64,000 nt of DNA from CAWBOY01 sp963790585 (GCA_963790585.1 CAWBOY010000008.1:372001-436000); one strand, 5' to 3'. Shown: positions 34,882-44,668, numbered from the stretch's first letter. Notes: generated from the sequence alone by a model not told the origin. Translations and numbers: made by a program.

Positions 34882-35274
34882 TTAGACGGTGGGCAGTACT
34901 TGAACATCATAGGCGCGAATTGCATCATCCACGGTCGCCAACCTCAATCCATGTTGGATTGCCTGAGCGATGAGGATACGATCGAAGGGATCGCGATGCA
35001 AAGGAGGCAGATCGGCTAGATGAACAAAGACAGCTTCGTCGACAAGTAGGGTCGCGATTTGATGTGCCTCGCGTTGCCGCGGCAGGTACACGGCCGGCGC
35101 CTCTGGTAGCGGAAGCTTTTCACGGGCGTATTTGATCACGGCTTCCCATACCGAGGCAACGCTCAAGTACACCTCATTCGACGAGTCACTTATAGCTTCG
35201 CGAAACACAACGGGTAATTTAGGATCGGCACTAATGTACCAAAGGAAAACGTGCGTATCGAGTAGGACCCTCAT
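34882..35274 (-). CDS. PIN-domain toxin (VapC-like ribonuclease)
   Basis: The 130-residue protein opens with LLDTHVFLWYISADPKL, the form typical of the PIN subgroup paired with Phd/YefM-like antitoxins. Acidic residues of the metal site are visible: Asp6, Glu in SVASVWEAVIK, and Asp in HRDPFDRILIAQA. VDDAIRAYDVQVL closes it. Toxins of this type cut RNA, often tRNA or rRNA, when the antitoxin is lost. The reading frame overlaps the end of the upstream antitoxin gene by four bases, the usual coupling. All key acidic residues seem intact. Confidence 0.9.
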   Translation of the reverse strand: MRVLLDTHVFLWYISADPKLPVVFREAISDSSNEVYLSVASVWEAVIKYAREKLPLPEAPAVYLPRQREAHQIATLLVDEAVFVHLADLPPLHRDPFDRILIAQAIQHGLRLATVDDAIRAYDVQVLPTV

Positions 35275-35510
35275 AACCCCTCAAACTCTTTGAGGATCTC
35301 ATCGGAAAGCGGCTGATCGAAATCATCAGGGACCGTGAATTCGCCGGAGCACAGACCAAATGGTCGTTGTTTGGATGCCATGCTTGGTATTGGCCGCACT
35401 TCCGCCAGCGAACATCCACCGTTTACCACAACGAAAGCCTCTCCCGCCTCGATGCGGCACAGAAAGGCTTGAGGATTACTCTGGATCTCTTGCACGCTGA
35501 TAGTATTCAT
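35271..35510 (-). CDS. Phd/YefM-like antitoxin of the PIN pair
   Basis: This is a 79-residue protein. The first 45 residues (ISVQEIQSNPQAFLCRIEAG and VNGGCSLAEVRPI) match the Phd/YefM DNA-binding fold. The rest is an acidic tail (DDFDQPLSDEILKEFEGL) of the kind that threads into a PIN toxin active site. It overlaps the toxin start by four bases. Such proteins normally repress their own promoter, but no operator is clear upstream. Confidence 0.82.
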   Translation of the reverse strand: MNTISVQEIQSNPQAFLCRIEAGEAFVVVNGGCSLAEVRPIPSMASKQRPFGLCSGEFTVPDDFDQPLSDEILKEFEGL

Positions 35511-35644
35511 ACAATTATTGTAGGGGAGAGGCTGTGTCGAGCAAGTCGATAGAGTTGAGAAACGAAGCGGCTATTTGCGCGGTGGTAATGCGCCTATGGC
35601 GCTCAATCCTGTGCTATCCAATTCAATGATCGAAAGTGATTGCA

Positions 35645-36067
35645 ATGCGCCAGGTTCCCGACCGTGAGCTATGGCTAGGCAACATGGGCGATCTACGTGA
35701 CCCCCACTCCATCCTGTCAGCGGATATCAAAGCCATCGTCGAACTCGCCGACAACGAACAATTCACTGCATTGCCGCGTGAACTCATTCGTTGTCGGTTC
35801 CCTCTCTCTGATGGCGGCGACAACTCCTTATGGCTTCTACGGATGGCCGTTGAATCCGTAGCTGCGCTCTTACGAGCCAAAATTTCGGTGCTAGTCAACT
35901 GTTCGGCAGGCATGAGTCGATCGATTTGTGTGGCGGCCGGGGCCGTCGCTTTAGCCGAAGGACGAACAATGGCTGATTCTCTTGCGGAAGTGGCAAAGCT
36001 CGGCCCAGCGGATGTATCGCCGCGGTTTTTGGCGCAGGTGCAGAGGGCGCTTAATACTGATGAGTAA
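35645..36067 (+). CDS. Dual-specificity protein phosphatase-like protein
   Basis: This is a 140-residue protein with a cysteine-phosphatase loop CSAGMSRS (Cys-x5-Arg-Ser) near residue 87, followed by a helix (ICVAAGAVALAEGRTM). An N-terminal beta-strand reads LWLGNMGDLRDP, as in dual-specificity phosphatases. It should remove phosphate from Tyr or Ser/Thr residues. The residue before the catalytic Cys is Asn instead of the usual His, which may weaken activity. A general-acid Asp is not certain. I use the ATG at 35645; a GTG at 35636 is an alternative. The two kinase-family genes 0.6-8 kb away make a signalling link possible but unproven. Confidence 0.78.
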   Translation: MRQVPDRELWLGNMGDLRDPHSILSADIKAIVELADNEQFTALPRELIRCRFPLSDGGDNSLWLLRMAVESVAALLRAKISVLVNCSAGMSRSICVAAGAVALAEGRTMADSLAEVAKLGPADVSPRFLAQVQRALNTDE

Positions 36068-36109
36068 GCCCGACAGGGCCGGCCGTACTTCTATTCATGG
36101 AGTCGCCTC

Positions 36110-36541
36110 ATGAGTTGCATGTTACGAGTCAGCGGTAATTTTGATCCCGATTTATTCCTAATCGATAGTCGGTGGGATGCGGAAACTATCTACCGATGCG
36201 GCGAAGCATACGTCCTTAGAAAAGTGGCGGAGAACTCCGGCTTCACTGTTGTCGTTAGTGATGCTACCTTTGATGAAATTCAGGAGCAGATACAGGACGC
36301 ATTACAATTCCTACGAGCGTATGGAGACGAGCTTGGTCGATTGAAAGCGGTGCCACAGACTGCTGCGAGCCTTGACTTTGGTCTGGCGCGGCGAGAGAAA
36401 AATCTGGCCTGCTTCGTGTCCTTCCCACCGGAATTGATTGAATTAGCCGGTAGGCTTGGTCTTGGAGTGGACGTGTCGCTTTACGCGATAAGTGAAGAGA
36501 GCGGTGATGGCGACGAAGGTTCTCAAGAAGTCGTCGGGTGA
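36110..36541 (+). CDS. Hypothetical protein, 143 residues
   Basis: This is an open frame of 143 codons with normal codon use, starting 42 bases after the phosphatase-like gene. The protein is mixed alpha/beta: an N-terminal strand region (LRVSGNFDPDLFLIDSRW), a short TVVVSDATFDEIQEQIQDAL stretch and a Gly/Leu-rich C-terminus ending in an acidic tail. There is no signal peptide or membrane helix. I recognise no domain. An ATG at 36119 is an alternative start. It is convergent with the pseudokinase gene across the second family B palindrome. Confidence 0.6.
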   Translation: MSCMLRVSGNFDPDLFLIDSRWDAETIYRCGEAYVLRKVAENSGFTVVVSDATFDEIQEQIQDALQFLRAYGDELGRLKAVPQTAASLDFGLARREKNLACFVSFPPELIELAGRLGLGVDVSLYAISEESGDGDEGSQEVVG

Positions 36542-36578
36542 AGCAGATCCCGTATCACGGTTAGAGACGTCAATTCGG

Positions 36579-36630
36579 GTGCCATGCTTTCGTACTCGAA
36601 AGCATGCTTTGGAGTACCAAAGCATGGCAC
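36579..36630. repeat. Dispersed palindrome, family B, copy 2
   Basis: Nineteen-base arms at 36579-36597 and 36612-36630 match the copy at 2327-2378. There is one mismatch, in the left arm (TTTCG for TTTGG), so the stem has one unpaired position. It again lies between two convergent gene ends. Confidence 0.9.
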
Positions 36631-36691
36631 ACACGCTCTACCTTCCGCATTCTTTCCGAACGCTCTTGTCTTCTGAATCGCGCAGAATTTG

Positions 36692-39600
36692 TCACTCCTC
36701 TTCATACATCTTCCCCGCCTCGAATAACTCCAACCTCTTGCGATACTCCTCGCTCGGCCCATCGCCTAACAGCTCAATCGCTGTCTTCTGCCACTTGACC
36801 GCCTCCTCGAATTGCCCATTCGCTGCGAGCGCTGTCGCGAAAGTATCGAGGAAACCAGGCTCTTTCCAGGAGGTTGACTCGCAAGCGAGCCGAGCGTGTT
36901 CGATGGCTTTGGCTGGATTTCGTTTTTCCTTGGTGGGATGTGTCGCCAGCAGCCAGGCCAGATTGTTATTGGTCATGGTGTCATCGGGGGCGAGGCGGTG
37001 GGACTCCAGGTTATCTTGCAGGGCGTCGTCGTAGCGTTTGAGGTGGACATAGGCTCGGCCGCGATTATGGAGGCTGGCGGCGTCGGCTGGGTTGAGGCTC
37101 AAGGCCTCAGAGAAATCGGCTATGGCGCCCTCCCAGTCGCCGCGGCGCGCCTGGAGGTTGCCGCGATTGTAATAGGCGGGAGCGTAGGTTGGGTCGCAGG
37201 CGATCGCTTCGGCGAAGGCGGCAAGGGCTTCGTCTTGGCGGTTGATATGTACCAGGGCGTTGCCTCGATTGTTATGGGCAGCCGCGAATTGGGGTAGGAG
37301 GCGGGCGGCCTCGGCGAGGTCAGCCACGGCTTTCTCATAGTCGCCGCGCTCGAGATAGACATTGCCCCGGTGGTAGTAGGCCAAGGCAAACTCGGGCTCC
37401 AGGCGGATCGCCTCGGTAAAGTCAGCCAGGGCGCCCTCCGTGTCGCCGCGACGTGATTTCACATTGGCGCGGTTATTCCACGGGCGCGAAAATGTCGGTT
37501 CGAGCTTGATCGCTTCGTCGAAATCGGCATAGGCGCGGTCCAGGTCGCCACGCTCAGCCAGTAGGTTGCCGCGACTGTTGAGGGCGCGGGCATCCTTGGG
37601 ATTGAGGCGTAGAGCTTCGTCGAAGTCGGCGAGGGCCCTGTCGGTCTCACCCTGGCGCGACAGGAGTAGGGCCCGCGCGGCATAGGCGGAGGCAAAGGCC
37701 GGATCGAGGCGGATCGCTTCGGCGTACTCGGCTAGCGCTTTTTCGATTTCGCCGAGATCGGCGTAGCAATGGCCGCGATTTTGATAGGCGGCGGGGTCGG
37801 TCGGCTCGCGTTCGAGCGAGGCGGTGTAATCGGCCAAAGCCTCGTCGGGCCGGCCACGCGCGCGCTCGACATTGCCACGATTGAAATAGGCGCCCGCCAT
37901 CGTCGGATCGAGTTCGATGGCTTTGGTAAAGTCAGCAAATGCCTTGTCATGATCGTTGAGTCGAGCCTGGACATTGCCGCGCGCGAAGTAGGCTGACGCC
38001 GATTGCGGCGACAGTCGAATCGCTTCTTCAAGATCGATCAGCGACTGAGCCAGCTCGCCGCGATCGGCGTTGGCGCGGCCCTTGAGCAGAGCGGCGCCTC
38101 CATGATTCGGATCGAGAGCCAATGCCTCACCAAAGTCCGCCACGGCTTGCTCCAGCTCGCCGCGTCCGGCATGAAACAAACCCCGATCGATATACAGGCC
38201 AGGACTCGGCTCTAGGCGAATCGCCTCCGCGAAGTCGGCGAAAGCACGCTCCGGCAAACCGAGCAGAGCCTGGGCGTTGGCCCGGTCCCACAGGGCGCGG
38301 ACGTTGGTCGGCTCCAGGTTCAGCACGCGACTAAAGTCGATGACGGCCTTGCGATATTCGCCCTTGTCGGCGTAGGCTTTGCCTCGATTGCCAAAGGGCC
38401 AGGCGTGGCTCGGATTGATCCGTATCGTCTCCGAGTAGTCGCTGATAGCGCGGTCAAAATCACCCTGGACGTAGTAGGCGTTGGCCCGATTGAAGAGGAG
38501 AACCTCGTCGCGCGGATTGAGCTTTAGGGCCTCCGTATAGTCCGCTATAGCCAGGGCCTGTTCGTTCTTCTGACCGTAAGCCAGGCCGCGATTGGCGAGC
38601 GATTCGAGATCCTTCGGATCAAGCCGCAAGGCGGCCGAGTAGTCAAGAATCGCCTGATCCATATCGCGGTTGCGCGTGTGAGCCAGGGCGCGGCGGCGAA
38701 AGAGTGTGGCATCCTCGGGCTTCAACTCGATCGCCTTGGTGAGGTCAGCGATTGCTTTGCCGAAATCGCTCTGGCGGAGATGGGCGCTGGCTCGATTGAT
38801 CAGGGCGAGGACGTTGCCTGGGTCGACGTCAAGTGTCGCGGTGTGCTGGGCGACGGTCTCTTCATGCAGCGAATGCTCGATCCGGTTGATGACGTCGTCC
38901 TTGCTGGCCAGCTTCGATAGCTGTTCCAGGACGAGGCCGATGATGGGCGGTCGTTTGTTGAAAACCCAAGCCGTGCAGGCATCCAGGAGCTGTCGCCACG
39001 GGTCGGAGAGCAGCACCAAGTCGCCGCCGTCGGGGTTGTGCCGGCCAGTCAGGGCGAAGCAGCAGAGTCGACCAAAGCTATAGATGTCGGAGTGGGGCCC
39101 GATCCAGACGAGGCCCTTTGGTTTGCCGATCACTTCGGGCGGCGCGTAGGAAACGGTCCGCGCGACGCTTCGGCCGAGAGCGGTCTGCATCTGAGCCGCG
39201 GGATGGCTGGCATTGGCGTGAATGACGGTGCGCCGCAGCGATAAGCCGGTGTCGAGGAGCTTGACGCGCCACCGCTTCCCGGCCTCCGATTGTTCGAGGC
39301 GGACCAGAATCGACGCGGGCCGCAGGCTGCGATGCAGCAAGCCTCGGCCATGGACCGCTTGCAGCGCGCGAGCCAGTGGCCAGGCCAATTCGAGCCAATC
39401 CTCTGGGTTGAGCGCCCGCGCTCCGCGATGAACTCGGAGAGCGTCTGCCCCTCGAAATACTCGGTGACGAGATAGGGCCGCGCCGCTTCCGGCGGAGCGC
39501 TGAACTCGAGGATGCGAATGATCGCGGGATGGTCGAGTTCCTGAATCCAGCCGAACTCGCGAATGAGAGTATCGAGATCTCGTTCGAGGCTATCTGTACG

Positions 39601-40146
39601 AATGGCGCGGATGACGACTTTGAACCCGGAGACGCGATCGCGACAAAGAAAGGACGTGCCAAAACCGCCGGCCCCGAGTATTCGCATCGGCTCGTAGCGC
39701 GCGAAGGGAAACGGCTCGAACGCCTCCGCGTCCAGCTCGACGGCGCGCTTGAGAGCTATCAGGGCCGGCTCCCATTCCCGGCGTTCCAGCGCGGCACGAT
39801 AGACATTGTGATACGCCTCGGCCTGCGAGATCGGATCGACGACGAGCTGGGCCACCTCGGCGAAGTCGCGCTGGCCCGCCTCGATCTCGCCGACCACGAG
39901 TTCGAGCTGAGCGAGGCTATTGAGCAGCGCCGGCAGCCGTTTCTGCTGGTCCACGGGCAGATCGCGGAAGCGCTTGACCAGCTCCTGCACGACGTCCCGT
40001 TCACTGTCTTTGCGGAGCATCAACCCATCGCGCGGCCGCACGGAACAAGGATGCAGGTCGTGCCGTCGCTTCAGATTCAGCACCGCTTCGTAGAGGTCCT
40101 GGCACGGTTGTCCGTGTTCGTGTAATTCGGTTTGAAGGTCCAGCAC
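36692..40146 (-). CDS. Pseudokinase fused to a long TPR array (one frameshift)
   Basis: The joined product has about 1,151 residues. Residues 1-145 are helical and end with AFEPFPFARYEPMRILG. The kinase fold (about 148-420) keeps the Gly loop (GAGGFGTSFL) and APPE but has lost catalytic residues: the beta3 Lys is Arg (VVIRAI), HRD reads HRS, and DFG reads DTG. It is therefore probably a pseudokinase that binds rather than phosphorylates. Next come 18-20 TPR units of 34 residues (AYYNRGNLQARRGDWEGAIA and similar) reaching the C-terminus, a protein-binding scaffold. The frame breaks near 39416, where one base is missing. The start is GTG at 40146, with AGGA upstream. It is divergent from the active kinase gene and shares its RYEPxRILGxGGFGT entry. 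Confidence 0.85.
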
Positions 40147-40462
40147 GGCACCATTCCTGAGAGGAAAAGAGGCGTCAATAGGGCATTATAGGGGTGAAGG
40201 ATGACGGTGAACCCTACCCAGGGTGCGCTGCGCGACCCTGGGCTTTGATAGCGAACGCCTTCGGCGTTCAAGAACACCATGAGCGAACCCGTATTAGTAC
40301 GCTGAAAGCGTTCCATATCAAAGCCCAAGGTCGCGAAGCGCACCCTGGGAAGAGCTGTCTGAAATCAACCTCCACCAATACCCTAAATATCAATCCGTGA
40401 ATCACGAATAACCCGAAGATAGCTACTCCCTGCGCAACCGTCCTCGTGCGTGAGATGGCAAC
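40147..40462. other. Divergent spacer between the two kinase-family genes
   Basis: These 316 bases separate the GTG of the pseudokinase gene from the ATG of the kinase-FGE gene. They contain family A palindrome copy 3 (40217-40349). No clear promoter boxes can be named. Any shared control of the pair would lie here. Confidence 0.55.
40217..40349. repeat. Dispersed palindrome, family A, copy 3
   Basis: Outer arms of 34 bases (40217-40250 and 40316-40349) pair with two mismatches. Inner hairpins have the GAACGCC/GGCGTTC form. Unlike the other two copies, it lies upstream of both flanking genes. Confidence 0.93.
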
Positions 40463-43400
40463 ATGGACTGCATCAACAACCTGATCGCGTTTGGATTACG
40501 GCAAATCATCGGCGACTGTGCCGATACCGTCGTCGAGGTCGTCGCTCATGCCGTTGGGCCGGCGGCGAAGGTGGTCGCGTTTGTTCAGCGGCGGTTCACC
40601 GACCACAGTAAGGCTTTGCCGCTCGCGTTGCAGCGGGCCAACGATCGGGCGTGGCAAACGCTGGCGATTGCCCTGGCGGGCGATGATTGGCTGACCTCAT
40701 TGAAGCTCTGGGTAACGGCCAACGGCGATCAGCGCGGCTTCCGCGAGGAAGTGACGCAACTCCTCAAAGAGATGCCGTTGCCGTTCGAGCAGAGTCCGAT
40801 CCGTTTCCGCAAGACGTGCCTGAGTGAATTAAAGCGTGCCCTGGCACAAAAGCACCTGTCCGCCGAATCGATCAATCCGGACACGCTCGCCCACCGTGCC
40901 GCCGGTTTTCGTCGTTACGCCGACACACCGAGCCTGATCGAGGGAGCAGCCCAAGCCGTCGAGCAGGTCGCCGAGCAGCTGACGCCGCACTACAAGAACC
41001 TCGCTCTGCTTCTGCGGCAAAGGCCGCCCGCTGGTGGTCCGCCCTTATTGGCGGCAGCGTTTCTCTATTTCCTGCGCCGCGAGATCGCAACCAACGAAGA
41101 GTTAGCGCGGGAGCTGACATTCGAGAGCCTGCAAGAATTGAGCAAAGGCCAGGACCAGCTTTTCGGCTTCCTCGAAGAGTCGCTTGGGCATCTTGGGAAA
41201 AGTGTCGACGCGATTTTGGAAATCGTCCTGGGCATCCGCGAAGAGTTGGCCCAGTTGCGCGACGAGATCCGTGAATTGGCCCAGCGTAATGCCATCCCCG
41301 CCCATCGTTTGACGCCGCGCGTCGCCGTCACGATCAAGAGCGGCCACGATCAGGCGCTCCTGAAAAAGCTCTGGGCCGCCTACAGCAAGCTCCCCGCCGC
41401 CGCTCACGATGCCGACGATTTGTTGCTGCTTGGCGACACGCTCGAAGCCGCCGCGCTGTTTCAGGAGGCCAACGATTGTTATTCCGCCGCCGCCTTGGCG
41501 GCTCAAGCCAAAAATCAGGAGAAAGAAGCCGAGGCACTTTACAAAGGTTACCGTGAGGCCTGCCAGCTGGAGCAATGGGACATCGCCTTACAACAGCTGT
41601 TACGCGCCACACAGCCTGCTGCGCGAACGATATGAGCCGTTCGACCTCAAGCGCTATGAACCGGTGCGCATCCTCGGTTCGGGCGGTTTTGGTACGGTGA
41701 TTCTGTGCCGGGATCTATTCGGGCGCAAGCGCGAGGTAGCGATCAAATTCTTGTTCGCCGCCGACCTCGAGCGGGAAGTGGACGAGATCTTCAACGAGGC
41801 CCAAACGCTCTACGATCTGCAACGCGGCGAGCATAAACATCCAGCCATCATCGGCGTTCAATACTGGAACTACGCGGGAGGTGATTCGACGCGACCCTAC
41901 ATAGTAATGGACTATTTCGAGGGGGAAAGTCTTCGTTCTTACCTGGAGAAGCACAAGAAGCTGTCGCATGCGGACTTGATCGAAGTGGCGCGTCAGGTAG
42001 CGGAAGGGATGCGAGCTGCACATGGCCAGGAACTCCTGCACCGCGATCTGAAGCCGGACAACATATTGGTCAAGTGCGATGACCAGGGTCGTTGGACGGT
42101 GCGCATCATCGATTTTGGTTTGGCCGTGAAGCAAGAAGCCGTGCGGACCAGCATGGTAAAAGAAGCACACCTACAAACGCGTGAAGATGAGAGCTTTGCG
42201 GGAACGTTCAAATACTCGTCCCCGGAGCAACGACGGGAACTCAAAGGGGTGTCGGTGAGCAACCGCTCGGACATCTACTCATGGGGTAAAACATTTTCCG
42301 AGGCCCTGTTGGGTGAAGGTATAACGGAACCGAAAAATTGGGACGTCGAGGAGATGCCCGCTGAGATGCAGCCTTTGGGTCGATTGTTGGAGCGTTGCAC
42401 GGCGGCGCTGCCGCAACGGCGGCCGGAGCATTTTGGTGAAGTGGTGACGGTTCTGGAAAAACTGCGTGAACGGAAAGCGGGCACGAAACCTGTCAAGGAG
42501 AATGAGGAGGAGCAAAAGAGGCGAGCGGAGGAGCTCCAACAACGAAAGGAGGAGGAAAGACATCGAGAGGAGCAAAGACGACAAGAAGAACAATTGCGAA
42601 CGCTGCAATTGGAGCGGCAACGACGTGAACAGAAGCTTCAGGAGATTGAGAACCTGAAACGATGGAAAGAATCCGGAAAAGCGCAGGCGTGGGTCGAGTC
42701 GCGAAAAGGCGTTTGGAATCATGCCGATTGGGTTACGTTGGTGGAAACGCTGCAGGTGTCTGAGTTTTGGCCGCTGGATTTGGAATCCGTGGGATCGATG
42801 TTGGAAGAGGCCAAGGCGGGATACCAAAGGCGGGTTGAGACCGAGAAGAAACGCCAGGCCGAGGATCAAAGGCGACGCGAACAAGAACGGATCGCACAAC
42901 AACAGAAAGAAGCTGAAGATCTGAGACGCCGGGAACTCGAAAATCAGCGCCAAACAGCAAAAGGCCGCCGAGGACGAGAAACAACGAGAACGGGGAAAAA
43001 AGGCCAAACAACAGCAGGAAGAGCTCCAAAAGAAGCAGCAAGCAGAAGAACAACGCCGAGAACGCGAACGGAACAAGCCACAACGTCAACCTAAAAATGT
43101 CTCGGTCCAATTGGGCACTTTTCAATCGGGAGGATTCCTCGGACTAGGCTTGAAAGCGGTTCAATTGTCGATGCCGTTTGCGCTGGTGCCAAAGGGCACT
43201 TTTTGGATGGGTGGAGGAGCTGGAATCTGCGGCCGCAAGCAAGCCACCATCAGCCACGATTTCTACATGGGCGTCTATCCCGTCACGCAAGAGGAATGGA
43301 AGCTGGTCATGGGTACGAGTCCGAGCAAGTTCCAGAACGGTGGTAAGTTCCCAGTTGACTCGGTTTCTTGGTTTGATTGCAAAGAGTTCCTTCTAAAGCT

Positions 43401-43815
43401 GAATTATCATCCGAACCAACAGAAAGACCGGAGTTGGACATACCGCTTGCCGACCGAGGAGGAGTGGGAATATGCGTGTCGAGGCGGAGCCACCACGGAG
43501 GAAGATTGCAGTTGGAGTTATTATCTGCAGTCGCCTTCCAACTCCCTTTCGAAACAGCAAGCGAATTTCCAGTCGGTGGCAGGATCCCCCACGAAAGTGG
43601 GATCGTTTCCAGCCAACGCGCTGGGCATCCATGATATGCACGGCAATGTTTGGGAATGGTGCGAGAGCTTCGATAACGAGTTAGAAAAAGCCGCTCGCGG
43701 CGGCAGCTGGTACCACGCCGCCGACAACTGCGGCGCGGCGATACGCAATTGCTACACATCCATAAGTAAGCGCAACTGCCTGGGCTTCCGGATTGCCCGA
43801 GTACCGAGCGGGTAG
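40463..43815 (+). CDS. Ser/Thr kinase - coiled coil - FGE-sulfatase (SUMF1) fusion (two frameshifts)
   Basis: Three frames join into about 1,117 residues. Residues 1-390 are a helical N-terminal region with a hydrophobic start (LIAFGLRQIIGDCADTVVEV) and later TPR-like helices. The kinase (about 395-660) has all active-site motifs: GSGGFGTVIL, VAIKFL, HRDLKPDNILV, DFGLAV and SSPEQ. A Glu/Arg/Gln coiled coil of about 200 residues follows. The last 230 residues are an FGE-sulfatase domain (PFALVPKGTFWMG, YPVTQEEWKLVMG, YRLPTEEEWEYACRG, DMHGNVWEW, ARGGSW). One of the two FGE catalytic cysteines is missing, so a binding role is more likely. Breaks near 41615 and 42950 fit two-base losses. Separate kinase and SUMF1 genes would be a wrong reading, since the coiled coil runs through in frame. 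Confidence 0.85.
43711..43790 (+). other. Candidate variable region at the FGE-domain C-terminus
   Basis: After GGSW come eight codons that all end in C (TAC CAC GCC GCC GAC AAC TGC GGC). AAT TGC TAC and AAC TGC follow before LGFR. Diversity-generating retroelements randomise AAC codons at just this place in C-type-lectin/FGE folds. No template repeat or reverse transcriptase is in the window, so this is a hypothesis. Confidence 0.35.
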
Positions 43816-44040
43816 CCAGGTCAAACAGATCGAGCATAGGGAAGCGACTGAACCTGACGGTGACGAAGGTGGAGCGACCGGGGGTCCAGGGGCGTAGCCT
43901 TCGAACGCATCAAGTTATGTAGTCGAACCTGGTATTCGCCCCAGAGGGTCGACGGGCTGTAGTCACGGGTGGAGCGAAATCTGCCGCTCCTCCGCGGTGA
44001 TAGACGGCGAAGCCGAAAAGGTCCGCCCGGCGAGATCACC
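43816..44040. other. Unexplained 225-base tail after the kinase-FGE gene
   Basis: This GC-rich stretch lies between convergent genes. GGGGCG (43889) and CGCCCC (43940) could pair, as could CCAGG and CCTGG around them, so it may be structured. Frames within it do not look coding. If the upstream gene is a retroelement target, its fixed 3' flank would be here. Confidence 0.35.
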
Positions 44041-44465
44041 TCAAGGCAAGGCCGAAAGCGGGACGAGGAACGGGAAGTGTATTCCAAGGTTAGTTAGCAG
44101 ACGAGCATCGGCGGTCGCCAGTTCGCAGCCTTCGCGTTCGGCGAGGGCGACGTAGAGACAATCATAGAGTCCTTGACGAAGAGATGAGGACATCGTGAGC
44201 GCACGCGACGTGAGGGGAATGTAAGGATGCAACAGCGGGAGTCGGCCAGGACGAGTCCGCAGGCATATTCGGCGGCAGGCGGGGTCAGCCGTCCTTGCCG
44301 CTCGGCTCGGGTCAGCGCGTGGCCCACTTCCACTGGAAAAATGTCGGGAGCCAGTAGCGTATGTGCGCCGGTCCGGAAGTCGTCGCACAGTTGAAGGGCC
44401 TTTGGCGAGTCACTTTCGGGCAACACCCATTTCAAGGCGACGGAGGAATCGAGGACGTAGATCAT
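44041..44465 (-). CDS. PIN-domain toxin (VapC-like), one frameshift
   Basis: The joined product has about 141 residues. It opens with MIYVLDSSVALKWVLPE, typical of PIN domains that carry the first metal-binding Asp at position 6. It continues through PDIFPVEVGHALTRAERQ and, after the break, LYDCLYVALAEREGCELATA and DARLLTNLG with the remaining acidic residues. The frame breaks near 44241, where a C seems missing from a CCC run. It is most likely an RNase toxin. Its start overlaps the upstream antitoxin gene by four bases. With the base restored it looks complete, so it is probably not a true pseudogene. Confidence 0.82.
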
Positions 44466-44668
44466 CGTTCATCGCGGGATTCGCGTACCAGATCAACGGC
44501 AATATCGAGCGTCCCGTATTGGCGACGCAGATCCTCGGTCAGCCGTTCGCCGCGCTCGCGGACGCGGCGGTAGACTTCAGGGTCGAGGGGCTTACCTGTC
44601 ATCGCATGTTCCATGACGGCTTTTGTGTCCAGCTCGAGTTGGGTCGAAGTTTCCACGATTGTGTTCAT
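44462..44668 (-). CDS. Antitoxin of the second PIN pair
   Basis: This is a 68-residue protein, rich in Glu and Arg, overlapping the PIN toxin start by four bases. The N-terminal part (IVETSTQLELDTKAVMEHAM) and the C-terminal helix (YRRVRERGERLTEDLRRQYG) look like a small antitoxin with a toxin-binding helix. The exact family is not clear. The call rests mainly on its position and size. Confidence 0.72.
   Translation of the reverse strand: MNTIVETSTQLELDTKAVMEHAMTGKPLDPEVYRRVRERGERLTEDLRRQYGTLDIAVDLVRESRDER

Noticed and set aside
42279..43076. Ser/Leu/Phe-rich minus-strand frame of 265 codons
   Set aside because: It is the antisense shadow of the Glu/Arg/Gln coiled coil of the kinase-FGE gene.
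43111..43815. A separate SUMF1/FGE gene starting at 43111
   Set aside because: The frame is open upstream and encodes the continuing coiled coil (KQQKAAEDEKQRERGKKAKQ) of the kinase protein; a single indel near 42950 hides the fusion.
43816..44040. tRNA or group II intron remnant in the tail after the kinase-FGE gene
   Set aside because: No cloverleaf, no conserved intron ends and no domain V could be recognised.
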